From Palsa-504 sp963839095 (GTDB lineage: Bacteria; Actinomycetota; Actinomycetes; Streptosporangiales; Streptosporangiaceae), in NCBI GenBank assembly GCA_963839095.1, contig CAWIUF010000064.1, positions 1-64,000 on the forward strand: 64,000 nucleotides of DNA, given 5' to 3'. The position numbers were made by a program, and so were the translations under genes. Below are positions 37,583 through 46,008 of the stretch, piece after piece (within the stretch, counting starts at the first letter, position 1; each line of letters begins with the position of its first letter). The notes beneath the pieces were generated by a model that saw only the letters and a list, made by a program, of their open reading frames with translations, did not search any database and was not told where the DNA came from.

Positions 37583-37747
37583 GTGTTCGTGAACCCAGCC
37601 CGCACCAGCATCGACTGCCACCAGTGCGGGCGACGATGCACACGCCCGCGGCAAGACACCGTCATCTGCCCCGTGCACGGCGCCATGGACGCCGACCTGA
37701 ACGGCGCGCTCAACATCGACGCGAGGGCCGGCTGGGCTCTCGTCAGG
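37583..37747 (+). pseudogene. remnant of an IS200/IS605-type TnpB (C-terminal zinc ribbon)
   Basis: The translated stretch VFVNPARTSIDCHQCGRRC...CPVHGAMDADLNGALNI matches the C-terminal zinc-binding ribbon of TnpB and the DxN part of its third RuvC motif. About 50 of the usual ~380-400 residues remain, with no TnpA nearby. It begins 15 bp after the Clp-N gene and leads directly, in the same frame, into an EamA transporter fragment. It marks an old insertion followed by deletion. Confidence 0.75.
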
Positions 37748-37799
37748 CCGACGCGGCCTGAGAAACTGACGGCACCAGCCGCCAGAACAGTCACGAACC

Positions 37800-38410
37800 T
37801 CTCCCTGTACTTACTACTTACTGCGCGCACGATCGGCCGGCTCGGCCTCGGGCTCGCGGTCACGCTGGAGTTCCTCGGACCGCTCGCGGTCGCGCTGGCC
37901 GCCTCGCGCCGCCGGGCGGACCTGGCGTGCGCGCTGATGGCCGGCGCGGGCGTGGTCGCGCTGACCCGCCCGCGGCCGGCCACCGATTACGCCGGTATCG
38001 GCCTCGGCCTGCTAGCCGCGGCCTGCTGGGCCGGCTACATCCTGCTCAACCGGCAGGTCGGGCGACAGCTGCCGGGCACTGAGGGGCCGGCGCGGCCGCG
38101 GGCGCCTCCGCGCTGGCCTTCGTGCCGGTCGGCATCGTGGTGCTGGTCCGCCACCCGCCGACGGCGGGGCGCTGGCGTGCGCCGCCGCGGCCGGGGTCCT
38201 GTCCTCCGCGGTTCCCTTCCTGCTCGACCTGCTCGCGCTGCGCCGGGTTCCGGCCGGCTATTTCGGCATCTTCATGAGCGTCCACCCGGTCCTGGCCGCG
38301 CTCATCGGCCTGGTGATCCTGCGGCAGCCGCTGTCCTGGCAGGCCTGGCTGAGCATCGCCGCCATCGTCGCCGCCAACGCGGTCAGCGCCGCGGTTCGCG
38401 CGCACGGTGA
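37800..38410 (+). pseudogene. EamA/RhtA-like transporter lacking its N-terminal half
   Basis: The sequence starts in the middle of a transporter (LGLGLAVTLEFLGPLAVALAASRRRADL), continues through GIGLGLLAAACWAGYILLNRQVG and ends with GYFGIFMSVHPVLAALIGLVILRQPLSWQAWLSIAAIV. These match the C-terminal two-thirds of an EamA/RhtA exporter. The missing N-terminal helices are replaced by the TnpB remnant. Two frame breaks lie near 38080 and 38165. It is probably not functional. It runs tail to tail into the intact EamA gene on the other strand. Confidence 0.75.
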
Positions 38411-39296
38411 TGATCACGGCCGCGCCGATGGCGGCGGCCCCCGCGATCCCGGTCGCGCTCAGCCGCTCGCCGAGCAGCAGGTCCGCCAGGACCGCGCCGG
38501 TCAGCGGCTCGAGCAGGGCCAGCAGGGCGGCCGTGCCCGGCGCGGCGGACCGCAGGCCGCGGAAGAACAGCGTGTAGGCCACGGCGGTCGGGCCGGTGCC
38601 CAGCGCGATCAGCAGCCCGATGGACGCGGGAGCCGGCCGGAACCCGATGCCCCCGGCTAGCTCCGCCAGCGGCATCAGGGCCAGGCCGCCGATGGTGAAG
38701 CCGAAACCGGTCACGGTGAGGTCGTCCAGACCCGGCACCGGCCGGGAGCCGGTCAGGGTGATCGCGGCGAAGCCCGCCGCGGAGAGCACGGCCATGCCCG
38801 CGCTGGCCAGCACCGCGCTTTCGCCGAACCCGGAGGGCAGGCCGACGAGCAGGCCGAGCCCGGTCACGGCCAGGGCGGTGGTGGCGGCCGCGTGCCGCCC
38901 GGCCGGGCGGCCGGTTACCCGTGACGCGGCGAGCACGATGACCGGGGCGGAGCCGATCGTGACCAGCGTCGCCAGCGGTACCGAGGTCAGCGAGACGGCC
39001 GTGAAGTAGCAGCTCTGGTAGAACGCGGCCAGCAGGCCGATCACGGTGATCCGGGTCCAGGCCGCGCGCCCGGCGGGCCAGGGGCGGCCGATCAGCGCGC
39101 GGAAGGCCACGATCAGCAGGCCGCCGGCGGCGAGCCGGTAGGCGGCGACGGCGACGGCGGACAGCCCGGCCTCGCGGCCCAGCAGGCTGCCGGTCAGCCC
39201 GCCGGTACCCCACAAGAGCCCGGATATGACGAGGTACGGCAGGCCAGAACCGGGACGGCGGCGGACAGCCGCGAGCCCCGTGGTGAATACGTGCAT
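38383..39296 (-). CDS. EamA-family (DMT) transporter
   Basis: About 305 residues with ten transmembrane helices in two EamA repeats: YLVISGLLWGTGGLTGSLLGREAG, SLTSVPLATLVTIGSAPVIVLAA, then LIALGTGPTAVAYTLFFRGLRSAAPGTAALLALLEPLTGAVL. DMT permeases export amino acids and other metabolites. Start ATG 39296. The most natural stop is at 38383 after one extra base near 38395; otherwise the frame runs on into the antisense of the neighbour. The unusually structured 5' leader (39297-39480) may control it. Confidence 0.85.
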
Positions 39297-39539
39297 CGGG
39301 AAATCGCTCCTGCGACGAGAAGGGAATGGTCGCGGAAGCGGGACGTGCCCGGCTCGCCCATGCGGCAAGCACACGACGGGGCTCTGCTAGCAACGTCGGG
39401 GCTGGTTATGCCCCGGGTGCTGCGGACCCGGCGTGCGCGGACTCTCGCCCCGCTAGGAGCGGGGCGGGGTGATGGGGAGGCACCGGTGCACGAAGTCATG
39501 ATATCCCGGCCCGGGGCCGCCCCGGGCCGGGACGCCGGC
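39297..39539 (-). other. structured leader upstream of the EamA gene
   Basis: A 243-bp gap before the EamA start with no convincing gene. On the minus strand it holds the hairpin CCCCGC-TCCTA-GCGGGG (39451-39467) and a GC-rich segment with the echoing words GCCCCGACG and GCCCCGTCG. This could be an attenuator or a riboswitch, but I could not match a known aptamer. The part next to 39540 (GGCCCGGGGC...GCCCCGGGCC, 39510-39533) is probably the terminator of the SDR gene. Confidence 0.35.
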
Positions 39540-40295
39540 TCAGCCCGCCATGGCACCGACGGTCAGGTTCGCGCCGCCCGTGCACTCCAGCACCGTGCCG
39601 GTGACGAAGCCCGCGCTCGCCAGGTACACGATGGCGGCGGCCACATCTTCGGGCTGCCGACCCGGCCGGCCGGGCTGGCGGCCGCCACCGCCGCGAAGAA
39701 GCCAGCTCGCTGCTCCTGCGGCAGGCCATCCCACCAGCTCGTGTCGATGACGCCGGGAGACACGGCGTTGACGCGCAACGGGGCTAGTTCGACCGCCAGC
39801 GTCGGCACCATCGCCTCGAGCGCGCCGTTGACGGCGGCCAGCCCGGCGGCTCCCGGGTAGGCCGCGCGGGCCGATACCGCGCTGACGATGGTCACCGAGC
39901 CGTCCGCCCGCAGCCGCGGCCGCGCCGCCTGCAGCACCTTGACGTGGGCGAAGAACTTGCCGTCGAACGCCTGCCGCAGGGCCTGCTCCTCCAGGCCGGC
40001 GAACGGCCCGCTGCCGACCGCGCCCGGGCTGGCCGCGAGCACCAGGTGATCGAACGGCCCGGCCGTCGGCGAAGAAGCCGGCCACGGCCGCCCCGTCGGT
40101 CGCGTCGAACTCGGCGACCCCGACCGCCTGGCCGATCCGCTGCGCGGCGGCGTCAAGCCTGCGCTTGGCCCGCCCGGTGATGGTGACCTGGGCGCCCGCC
40201 GCGGCGAACGCCCGGGCGGCCGCCTCGCCGATGCCGGCGCTGCCGCCCACGATGATGACCCGCTGCCCGTCAAAGGACACGTCATTCTCCCTCAT
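39540..40295 (-). CDS. short-chain dehydrogenase/reductase
   Basis: About 250 residues with VIIVGGSAGIGEAAARAFAAAGA at the N terminus, LAASPGA in place of the usual NNAG, and C-terminal VTGTVLECTGGANLTVG. The active-site region reads SAVSARAAYPGAAGLAAVNGAL; the usual YxxxK is not intact (Lys is missing), so catalysis may differ or be absent. Frame breaks lie near 40055 and 39655. Divergent from a TetR gene with a shared operator region, so it is probably the TetR target. Confidence 0.8.
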   Translation of the reverse strand: MRENDVSFDGQRVIIVGGSAGIGEAAARAFAAAGAQVTITGRAKRRLDAAAQRIGQAVGVAEFDATDGAAVAGFFADGRAVRSPGARGQPGRGRQRAVRRPGGAGPAAGVRRQVLRPRQGAAGGAAAAAGGRLGDHRQRGIGPRGLPGSRRAGRRQRRARGDGADAGGRTSPVARQRRVSRRHRHELVGWPAAGAASWLLRGGGGRQPGRPGRQPEDVAAAIVYLASAGFVTGTVLECTGGANLTVGAMAG

Positions 40296-40309
40296 TTGCC
40301 GGTACTAAC

Positions 40310-40350
40310 AGTCTCGTCAAATCTTACCGGGACTATTAGTCTCGTCAAAT
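40310..40350. promoter_or_regulatory. repeated operator between the SDR and TetR genes
   Basis: AGTCTCGTCAAAT occurs at 40310-40322 and 40338-40350, 28 bp apart. The second copy overlaps the palindrome GACTATTAGTC (40331-40341). Placement in the 71-bp divergent gap is typical for a TetR operator controlling both genes. Confidence 0.6.
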
Positions 40351-40366
40351 TGCTAGGCTGGCCCGC

Positions 40367-41047
40367 ATGAGCTCGCCGACGAGCGGACCGGAGCCGCACC
40401 GGCCCGCGCCGCGACCGCACACCGGCCGCCGCCGGAACGCCGCCGCCCGGGATGCCATCCTGGACGCCACCTTCGACCTGCTCCGGGCGCAGGGCACCGG
40501 CGGCGTCACCATCGACGCCATCGCCGAGGCGGCCGGGGTCGGGCGGCAGACCATCTACCGGTGGTGGCCGACCAAGGGCGCGGTGGTGGCCGAGGCGATG
40601 ACGCGCGGCGCGCGGGCGATCGCCTCGCCCCGCGCGACCGGCTCGTTCCGCGAGGACCTGCAGTGCTTTCTCGCCGACAGCTTCGCCGGCCTGCAGGACC
40701 CGGGCACCCGGCGGGCGCTGCGCCAGCTGGCATCCGCGGCCGTCCACGACGAGCACGCGTCCGAGGTGCTCGCTGAGTTCACCGCCCAGCGCCGCGCGAC
40801 TCTGCGGTCGCTGCTCGAGCAGGGTGTCGCCAGCGGCGACATCGCCGCCACCGCCGATCTCGGCCTGCTGACCGACCTGGCCTACGGCGTGCTGTGGTAC
40901 CGGCTGCTGATCGGGCACGCGCCGCTCGACGCCAGGGCAGCCGGCGATCTCACCGCCCACCTCATCGCGGCCGGGCAGGCCGGGGCGGAGGGCCCGGGCG
41001 AGGACGGGGCGCCGGAGCAGGATCACGCCGGGTTAGGATCGCGCTGA
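40367..41047 (+). CDS. TetR-family transcriptional regulator
   Basis: 226 residues. The DNA-binding domain is ARDAILDATFDLLRAQGTGGVTIDAIAEAAGVGRQTIYRWWPTK. The remaining ~150 residues form a ligand-binding TetR C-terminal domain (LTDLAYGVLWYRLLIGHAPLD). It faces the SDR gene across a 71-bp region with repeated AGTCTCGTCAAAT sites. Ligand unknown. It is followed by the DUF488 gene 1 bp later, which may be co-transcribed. Confidence 0.93.
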   Translation: MSSPTSGPEPHRPAPRPHTGRRRNAAARDAILDATFDLLRAQGTGGVTIDAIAEAAGVGRQTIYRWWPTKGAVVAEAMTRGARAIASPRATGSFREDLQCFLADSFAGLQDPGTRRALRQLASAAVHDEHASEVLAEFTAQRRATLRSLLEQGVASGDIAATADLGLLTDLAYGVLWYRLLIGHAPLDARAAGDLTAHLIAAGQAGAEGPGEDGAPEQDHAGLGSR

Positions 41048-41048
41048 G

Positions 41049-41582
41049 ATGCTGCTGACGTTCGGGCACGGAACCGCCACCGCCGGGCAGATGACCGAGC
41101 TGCTCCGGGGCGCGGGCGTGACCGCGCTGGTCGACGTCAGGACCGCGCCCGGCAGCCGCCGCCATCCGCACGTGGCCCGGGCCGAGCTGGAACGCTGGCT
41201 GCCCGCGGCCGGCCTGTCCTACCGCTGGGACAAGCGGCTCGGCGGCTTCAGGAAGGCGGCCCCTGACTCGCCCGACACCGCCTGGCGCGAGGACATGTTC
41301 CGCGGCTACGCCGCGCACATGCGGACCGCCGGGTTCGGCGCCGCGGTGGACGAGGTGCTCGCCCAGGCCGCCGCGGATCCCACCGCGGTCATGTGCGCGG
41401 AGAGCCTGTGGTGGCGCTGCCACCGGCGGCTGCTGGCCGACTTCGTGGTGGCGGTCCGCGGCGTCCCGGTCCGCCACGTCCTGCACGACGGGCGGACCGA
41501 GGAACACCGGCTCTCCCCCGGCCTGCGGCGGCGCGACGACGGCCTGCTCGTCTACGACGCCGGCCAGGCCAGCTTGCTGTAA
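41049..41582 (+). CDS. DUF488 family protein
   Basis: 177 residues with the family motifs LLTFGHGTATAGQMTELL, LVDVRTAPGSRRHPH, YRWDKRLGGFRK and MCAESLWWRCHRRLLADFV. The CAE-x3-CHR cysteines and histidine are typical of DUF488. The family is widespread; some members are linked to heme or DNA-related operons, but no activity is firmly known. It sits immediately after the TetR gene (1-bp gap). Confidence 0.9.
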   Translation: MLLTFGHGTATAGQMTELLRGAGVTALVDVRTAPGSRRHPHVARAELERWLPAAGLSYRWDKRLGGFRKAAPDSPDTAWREDMFRGYAAHMRTAGFGAAVDEVLAQAAADPTAVMCAESLWWRCHRRLLADFVVAVRGVPVRHVLHDGRTEEHRLSPGLRRRDDGLLVYDAGQASLL

Positions 41583-41598
41583 CCGGCCGGGCGCAGGG

Positions 41599-42759
41599 CT
41601 AGGCCGGCCGGATGACCAGCAGCGCGGGGTGGATCGCGAGGCTGAAACCGCCGCCGGCGGACACCTGGGTGACGCCGCCCAGGCCGGGGACGAGAACCTT
41701 GCCGGTGACAGCGGCCGGGTTGCCGGTACCGAGCTCGCCCTGGGTATTGTCACCCCAGGCCAGCACGGTCCCGTTCGACTCGAGCGCGAGCACGTGGGTG
41801 AGGCCGGCCGAGAGCTGCGTGATTCCGCTCTCCAGCCCGGTCGTCTCCACCGGCCGGGTCACCGGGCTGGCGGCAGGCGCGTTACCCAGCTGGCCGTGGT
41901 CGTCGGCACCCCAGCCCCAGACCGAGCCGTCGCTGCCCAGGGCGACGGCGAACTTCTCGCCCACCGCCATGGTCACGATCGACGGGGCCCTGATCCCGGT
42001 CACCTCCTCCGGGGTCGGGTGATTGGCGAGGGTGCCGTCGCCGAGCTGGCCCGAGCCGTTGCCGCCCCACGCCCACACCGTCTTGAGGGCGGTGATTCCC
42101 CAGGTGCGCAGGGCCAGGGCGGAGTCGATGCCAGCCGCGATGCTGGTGACCTGAGACAACCCGCTGACCGGAACCGGAACCGAGCTGCCGGTCGTCGTGC
42201 CGTTGCCGAGCTGCCCGGCGTTGTTATTGCCCCAGGCCCACACCGTGCCGTCCGACCGCAGGGCCAGGCTGAACCCGTCCCCGGCGGCGATCTTGGTGAC
42301 GCCGGTCAGCCCGGGCACCTCGGCTGGGGTGAGGTTCTCCCCCGGGCCCCAGGTACCCCATTCCCACACCGTGCCATCGGAGCGCAGGGCCAGGCTGTGC
42401 AGGGCGCCGGCCGCTACCTGGACGACGCCGGTCAGGCCGGGTACCTGGACCAGCGTGGCGCTCGCGGTGGTGGTGCCATTGCCGAGCTGGCCGAACCAGT
42501 TGTTGCCTTGCGCCCACACCGTGCCGCTGGATTGCAGCACCAGGATGTGCAGCCCGCCCGCCGACGTCTGGACGGCGCCCGCCGAATGAGCGAGCTGGGT
42601 TGGGGTCGGGGTGCCGTTGCCGCCCCAGGACATCACGGCCGGCCGCGTCGGGATCACCCCGGCTCGGGCGGTACCCGCCCCCGCCACCGCCGCGCCGGCC
42701 ACACCGAGGACCAGAACGGCGTAGCCGCCGAGCCTTCTTGATCGCTGCCAAGCCTTCAT
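41599..42759 (-). CDS. secreted RCC1-repeat protein
   Basis: 386 residues. A twin-arginine-free signal peptide (LVLGVAGAAVAGAGTARA) is followed by about six RCC1 repeats of ~50 residues, each with WGxN-x-GQLGNGTT and LALRSDGTVWAWG. The repeats would fold as a seven-bladed propeller or an open solenoid. Start ATG 42759 has GGAGG 5 nt upstream. Bacterial secreted RCC1 proteins have unclear roles, probably binding of surface or extracellular partners. The frame is intact. Confidence 0.88.
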   Translation of the reverse strand: MKAWQRSRRLGGYAVLVLGVAGAAVAGAGTARAGVIPTRPAVMSWGGNGTPTPTQLAHSAGAVQTSAGGLHILVLQSSGTVWAQGNNWFGQLGNGTTTASATLVQVPGLTGVVQVAAGALHSLALRSDGTVWEWGTWGPGENLTPAEVPGLTGVTKIAAGDGFSLALRSDGTVWAWGNNNAGQLGNGTTTGSSVPVPVSGLSQVTSIAAGIDSALALRTWGITALKTVWAWGGNGSGQLGDGTLANHPTPEEVTGIRAPSIVTMAVGEKFAVALGSDGSVWGWGADDHGQLGNAPAASPVTRPVETTGLESGITQLSAGLTHVLALESNGTVLAWGDNTQGELGTGNPAAVTGKVLVPGLGGVTQVSAGGGFSLAIHPALLVIRPA

Positions 42760-42824
42760 CATTACCTCCGGGGCGCCGTCTGCTTCCTGACGGGCAGAGG
42801 CGGCTGCGGACCGCGTGATACAGG

Positions 42825-43589
42825 TCAGCCCCGGTAACGGCCGAACCCGCTGGTCTGCCAGGTCGCTCCGGCCGCGGTGACGGCGAACGCCTCGTAGCCG
42901 TCCAGGCCTTCCACCCAGTCGCGGGCGCCGGAGCCCATGGCGAACGCGGCGGTGGCGTAGGCGTCCGTCTCGGCCAGCCTCGCTCCCACGACGGTGAGGC
43001 TGGCCAGGCCGGCCGGGGGCTGCCCGGTGTACGGGTCGATGATGTGCGCGCCGCGCTCGGCGACGCCGGAGGTGGCCACGGCGAAGTCCTGGCCGGCCAC
43101 GACCAGCGCCAGGCGGCCCGGGTGCAGCGGGTCGGCGATCCCGATCCGCCACAGCCGGTCGCCGGCGCACTGGACGTCGCCGCCGCCGTTGACGCTGTGC
43201 TCGGCCGACCCGGCCGCGGTCAGGATGGCGGCGGCCCGCTCGATGGCCCATCCCTTCACGTAGCCGGAGGGGTCGAAGCGGCCGCCGGGCGTGGTGGTGA
43301 AGTACCCGCCGCTGCGCGCGCTGATCAGGGCGCACGCCTCCATCACCTCGGCGAGCTCGGGCGCGCAGTGCGCCAGCGGCCGCGCGCCGCGGCCGAACTG
43401 GCTGACGTCGCTGTCGTCCCGGTACGGCGAGAAGGTGGCATCGACCCAGTGCAGCCAGCGCACCGCCCGGCCCAGGGACCCGTCGCCGCGGGGCTCGCCG
43501 GCCCGGGCGGGCACGTCGAACGACACGACCGTGCCCATCACGTGCTCGGCGTGCTTGCGCCGGGCAGGTGCCGCCCCGCTGCCGTTCAC
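42825..43589 (-). CDS. apbE: FAD:protein FMN transferase ApbE
   Basis: 254 residues with the ApbE pattern: HVMGTVVSFDV, FDPSGYVKGWAIERAAAIL, SVNGGGDVQCAG and ERGAHIIDPYTGQPP. ApbE attaches FMN to a threonine of FMN-binding domains. GTG 43589 lies 4 bp after the stop of the FMN-binding protein and is preferred over longer starts that overlap it. The neighbour carries the acceptor motif, so this enzyme probably flavinylates it. No signal peptide is clear. Confidence 0.92.
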   Translation of the reverse strand: MNGSGAAPARRKHAEHVMGTVVSFDVPARAGEPRGDGSLGRAVRWLHWVDATFSPYRDDSDVSQFGRGARPLAHCAPELAEVMEACALISARSGGYFTTTPGGRFDPSGYVKGWAIERAAAILTAAGSAEHSVNGGGDVQCAGDRLWRIGIADPLHPGRLALVVAGQDFAVATSGVAERGAHIIDPYTGQPPAGLASLTVVGARLAETDAYATAAFAMGSGARDWVEGLDGYEAFAVTAAGATWQTSGFGRYRG

Positions 43590-43593
43590 CGGG

Positions 43594-44103
43594 TCAGTGC
43601 TGTTTGTCCAGCGCGCTCTGCAGCGACTGGACATAGCCCGCGCTGGTGTAGGTGGCGCCGGACACCGCGTCGATCTTGGCGTCCTGCGCCGTCAGCGTCT
43701 CGCTGATCAGCTTGGGGAAGGCGAACTTGCCGATCTGGATGTCGTTCAGGGTGTTGAGCGGCTGGGTGAGGACGGCGACCTTGACGATCTTGCCGCTGCG
43801 CTTGATCAGCTGGATCTGGACCGGGCCGTAGGCGGTACTGGCCACCTTCCCGTTGACCGCGGTCTCGCCCGCCGTCAGGGCCCCGGCCAGCGACCCCTGC
43901 GGGAACGCCCCGGGGGCGGCCTCCGTCTGCCCGCCGCCCTTGGGCGGCGCCGGCGAGGCGGAGGAGGCAGCGGCAGCGGACGAGGACGGCGAACCGCCGG
44001 CGGCCGTCGCGGCCACGGGACTCGACGGGACGTGCGACTTGAACGACAGCAGGGCCACGAGACCGGCGATGGTGCCGGTGACGGCCAGGATCACCCGGCG
44101 CAT
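43594..44103 (-). CDS. FMN-binding domain protein, likely ApbE substrate
   Basis: 169 residues. An N-terminal membrane anchor (ILAVTGTIAGLVALLSF) and a Ser/Ala/Pro linker precede an FMN-binding domain (GPVQIQLIKRSGKIVKVAVLTQPL, DAVSGATYTSAGYVQSLQSAL). SGATYTS is the flavinylation motif; the threonine accepts FMN. The domain would sit outside the membrane and pass electrons between the ferric-reductase-like protein and an external acceptor. It is between the two partner genes (15 bp and 4 bp gaps). Confidence 0.92.
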   Translation of the reverse strand: MRRVILAVTGTIAGLVALLSFKSHVPSSPVAATAAGGSPSSSAAAASSASPAPPKGGGQTEAAPGAFPQGSLAGALTAGETAVNGKVASTAYGPVQIQLIKRSGKIVKVAVLTQPLNTLNDIQIGKFAFPKLISETLTAQDAKIDAVSGATYTSAGYVQSLQSALDKQH

Positions 44104-44118
44104 GGTCGCGGATCCTCC

Positions 44119-45606
44119 TCAGAACTCGAACGACTCGAAGTGGATGCGGCGCCTGGGTACCCCGGCGGCACGCAGCGCCCGGACCGCGGCCGAGGTCATT
44201 CCGGGCGGCCCGCAGACGTAGGCGTCCTGCTCGTCCAGGCCGGGCACCAGGGACCGCAGCATCCGGGGGGACAGCGGGTCGCCGCCGATCTCGGCCCGCG
44301 ACCCGACCAGGTAGTGCACGGTCGCGCCGCGGGCGGCCGCGATCGCGTCGAGCTCGTCCCGGAACACGATGTCGTGCTCGCTGCTGGCCCGGTAGATCAG
44401 CGTGACGTGCCCGGGCAGCGTCGCGAAGATGGCCCGCAGCGGGGTGATGCCGACCCCGCCGGCCAGCAGGAGCACCCCGCGATCCGAATCGGCCGCGGTC
44501 AGCGCGCCGTAGGGCCCTTCGGCGACGATGCGGGTCCCGGGCTGCAGCCGGGCCAGCGCCTGGCTGTGGTCGCCCAGGTTCTTCACGGTGATCCGCATCA
44601 TGTCGGCGCCCGGCGCGGCGGACAGCGAGAACGGGTGCGAAGACCACCACAGCGACCTGGTCAGGAACCGCCAGCGGAAGAACTGCCCCGGCTCGGCGTC
44701 CAGCTCGTCGAGCCGCCTGCCGCCGATGTAGACCGAGATGACGCCGGGCGCCTCCTCCTTCACCCCGAGCACCTCGAACCGGTGCCGGCGGAACGCGCGC
44801 AGCGGCATCACCACCCGGTACCACAGCACCAGGACCAGCACCGTCAGGTACATCGCGGACCACCAGAACCGCGCGGCCAGGTCGGTGACGAAGGCCGCGC
44901 CGTCGGCGAGCTGGTGGCTGAACGCCAGGGCGATGGCCAGGTAGGTGTAGAAGTGCAGGAAGTACCACGTCTCGTAGCGGAGCCGCCGCCGGGCGGCCCG
45001 CATCGAGACGATGCCGATGCCGAGCAGCAGGAACCCGGCCACGGTCGCCATCAGCACGTCCGGGTACTGGGTGAGCAGCGTCGCGCTCTCGCTCAGCACG
45101 TTGGCATGGGCCGTGACCGCGTAGCCCCAGATGATGAGCAAAGCGTGCGCGACCACCAGGCTGACGACGTACCGGCCGCCCATGGCGTGCCAGCGGGCCA
45201 GCTTGTCGGTGCCGAGGCCGCGCTCCAGCGGCGGCAGCCGCGCCATCAGCGCGACCAGGACCACCACCCCGTAGCCGCAGAACAGGCCGAGGACCTGGCC
45301 GGCGCCGGTCAGCCAGCCGCCGAGCCCGTGCACACCGGGCGTGCTGTGCCACCACAGGCCGAGGACCGCGATCGCGCCGGCCATGATCACCGTCAGCAGG
45401 CCGCGCTCGCCGACCCGGGCCGGGCCGGAGCCGGGCCGCACGGGCGCCGTCCGCGGCGGCGGACGCCGGGACGGATCCGGGCGGGGCACCGCGGCCGGCC
45501 GGGTCCCGGGGGATGCCCCCGGAGATGCCTGGGCGCCGGCGTGGCGAGCCGGGCCCGACCGCCTGGCAACGCTGGTCACCCGCACCTCCTGGTAGGTCGG
45601 CCTCAC
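44119..45606 (-). CDS. ferric-reductase-like transmembrane flavoprotein
   Basis: 495 residues. After a ~70-residue Pro/Arg-rich cytosolic tail come six transmembrane helices with heme-ligand-type histidines (WHAMGGRYVVSLVVAHALLI, WYFLHFYTYLAIALAFSHQL). A C-terminal FAD/NAD(P)H reductase domain follows (RRHRFEVLGVKEEAPGVISVY, LLLAGGVGITPLRAIFATLPG, YVCGPPGMTSAAVRAL). It would carry electrons from NAD(P)H through heme to the extracytoplasmic FMN protein. The three-gene operon resembles flavin-based transmembrane electron-transfer systems. Acceptor (iron, quinone or other) is unknown. Confidence 0.9.
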   Translation of the reverse strand: MRPTYQEVRVTSVARRSGPARHAGAQASPGASPGTRPAAVPRPDPSRRPPPRTAPVRPGSGPARVGERGLLTVIMAGAIAVLGLWWHSTPGVHGLGGWLTGAGQVLGLFCGYGVVVLVALMARLPPLERGLGTDKLARWHAMGGRYVVSLVVAHALLIIWGYAVTAHANVLSESATLLTQYPDVLMATVAGFLLLGIGIVSMRAARRRLRYETWYFLHFYTYLAIALAFSHQLADGAAFVTDLAARFWWSAMYLTVLVLVLWYRVVMPLRAFRRHRFEVLGVKEEAPGVISVYIGGRRLDELDAEPGQFFRWRFLTRSLWWSSHPFSLSAAPGADMMRITVKNLGDHSQALARLQPGTRIVAEGPYGALTAADSDRGVLLLAGGVGITPLRAIFATLPGHVTLIYRASSEHDIVFRDELDAIAAARGATVHYLVGSRAEIGGDPLSPRMLRSLVPGLDEQDAYVCGPPGMTSAAVRALRAAGVPRRRIHFESFEF

Positions 45607-45726
45607 CTGGATCGTATGCGCATCCGGGCCCGATGGCCCTTGTCCCTAGTTACGGCTACGTAGCGCGATCCCGCATGGTTCAGCCGGTTCCTGTAAGCGC
45701 TTCGTAATTAGCGCTCCTCCGGAGGC

Positions 45727-45769
45727 GTCAACCTGGGTTGACATTCCCTGGGTGTCAACGTAGATTGAC
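45727..45769 (+). promoter_or_regulatory. double operator and promoter of the second HTH/Clp-N module
   Basis: GTCAACCTGGGTTGAC (45727-45742), a perfect 6-4-6 inverted repeat, and GTCAACGTAGATTGAC (45754-45769) start 27 bp apart. They overlap a -35 box (TTGACA, 45738-45743) and a -10 box (TAGATT, 45761-45766) 17 bp apart. ATG 45774 lies 7 bp beyond the -10 box, so the transcript is leaderless. The arrangement is the same as at 36576-36618. Confidence 0.75.
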
Positions 45770-45773
45770 AGAC

Positions 45774-45989
45774 ATGGAGAACGCACCCGCCCTGGCCGCC
45801 GCGGCCGACAGCTCGGATCCGCGGACCGGGCTGCGCGCCGTCGCCGCCCTCGGCCGCCTGCTGGAGCAGCTCGAGGCGCTCCAGGTCGACAACGCCCGGG
45901 CCAATGGCTGGTCCTGGCAGGAGATCGCGGAGATCCTCGGCGTTTCCCGGCAGGCCGTCCACAAGAAGCACGCGCGGCGCGCGCGCTGA
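45774..45989 (+). CDS. small helix-turn-helix regulator (second copy)
   Basis: 71 residues: TGLRAVAALGRLLEQLEALQVDNAR then the helix-turn-helix GWSWQEIAEILGVSRQAVHKKHARR. It is a paralogue of the gene at 36624 and is likewise followed by a Clp N-domain gene (19 bp later). The palindromic sites over the promoter are probably bound by this protein or its paralogue; the recognition helices (VSRQAVHKK versus VTKQTVHRK) are similar, so cross-talk is possible. Confidence 0.87.
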   Translation: MENAPALAAAADSSDPRTGLRAVAALGRLLEQLEALQVDNARANGWSWQEIAEILGVSRQAVHKKHARRAR

Positions 45990-46008
45990 ACCGGAGGGGA
46001 TACTGACG

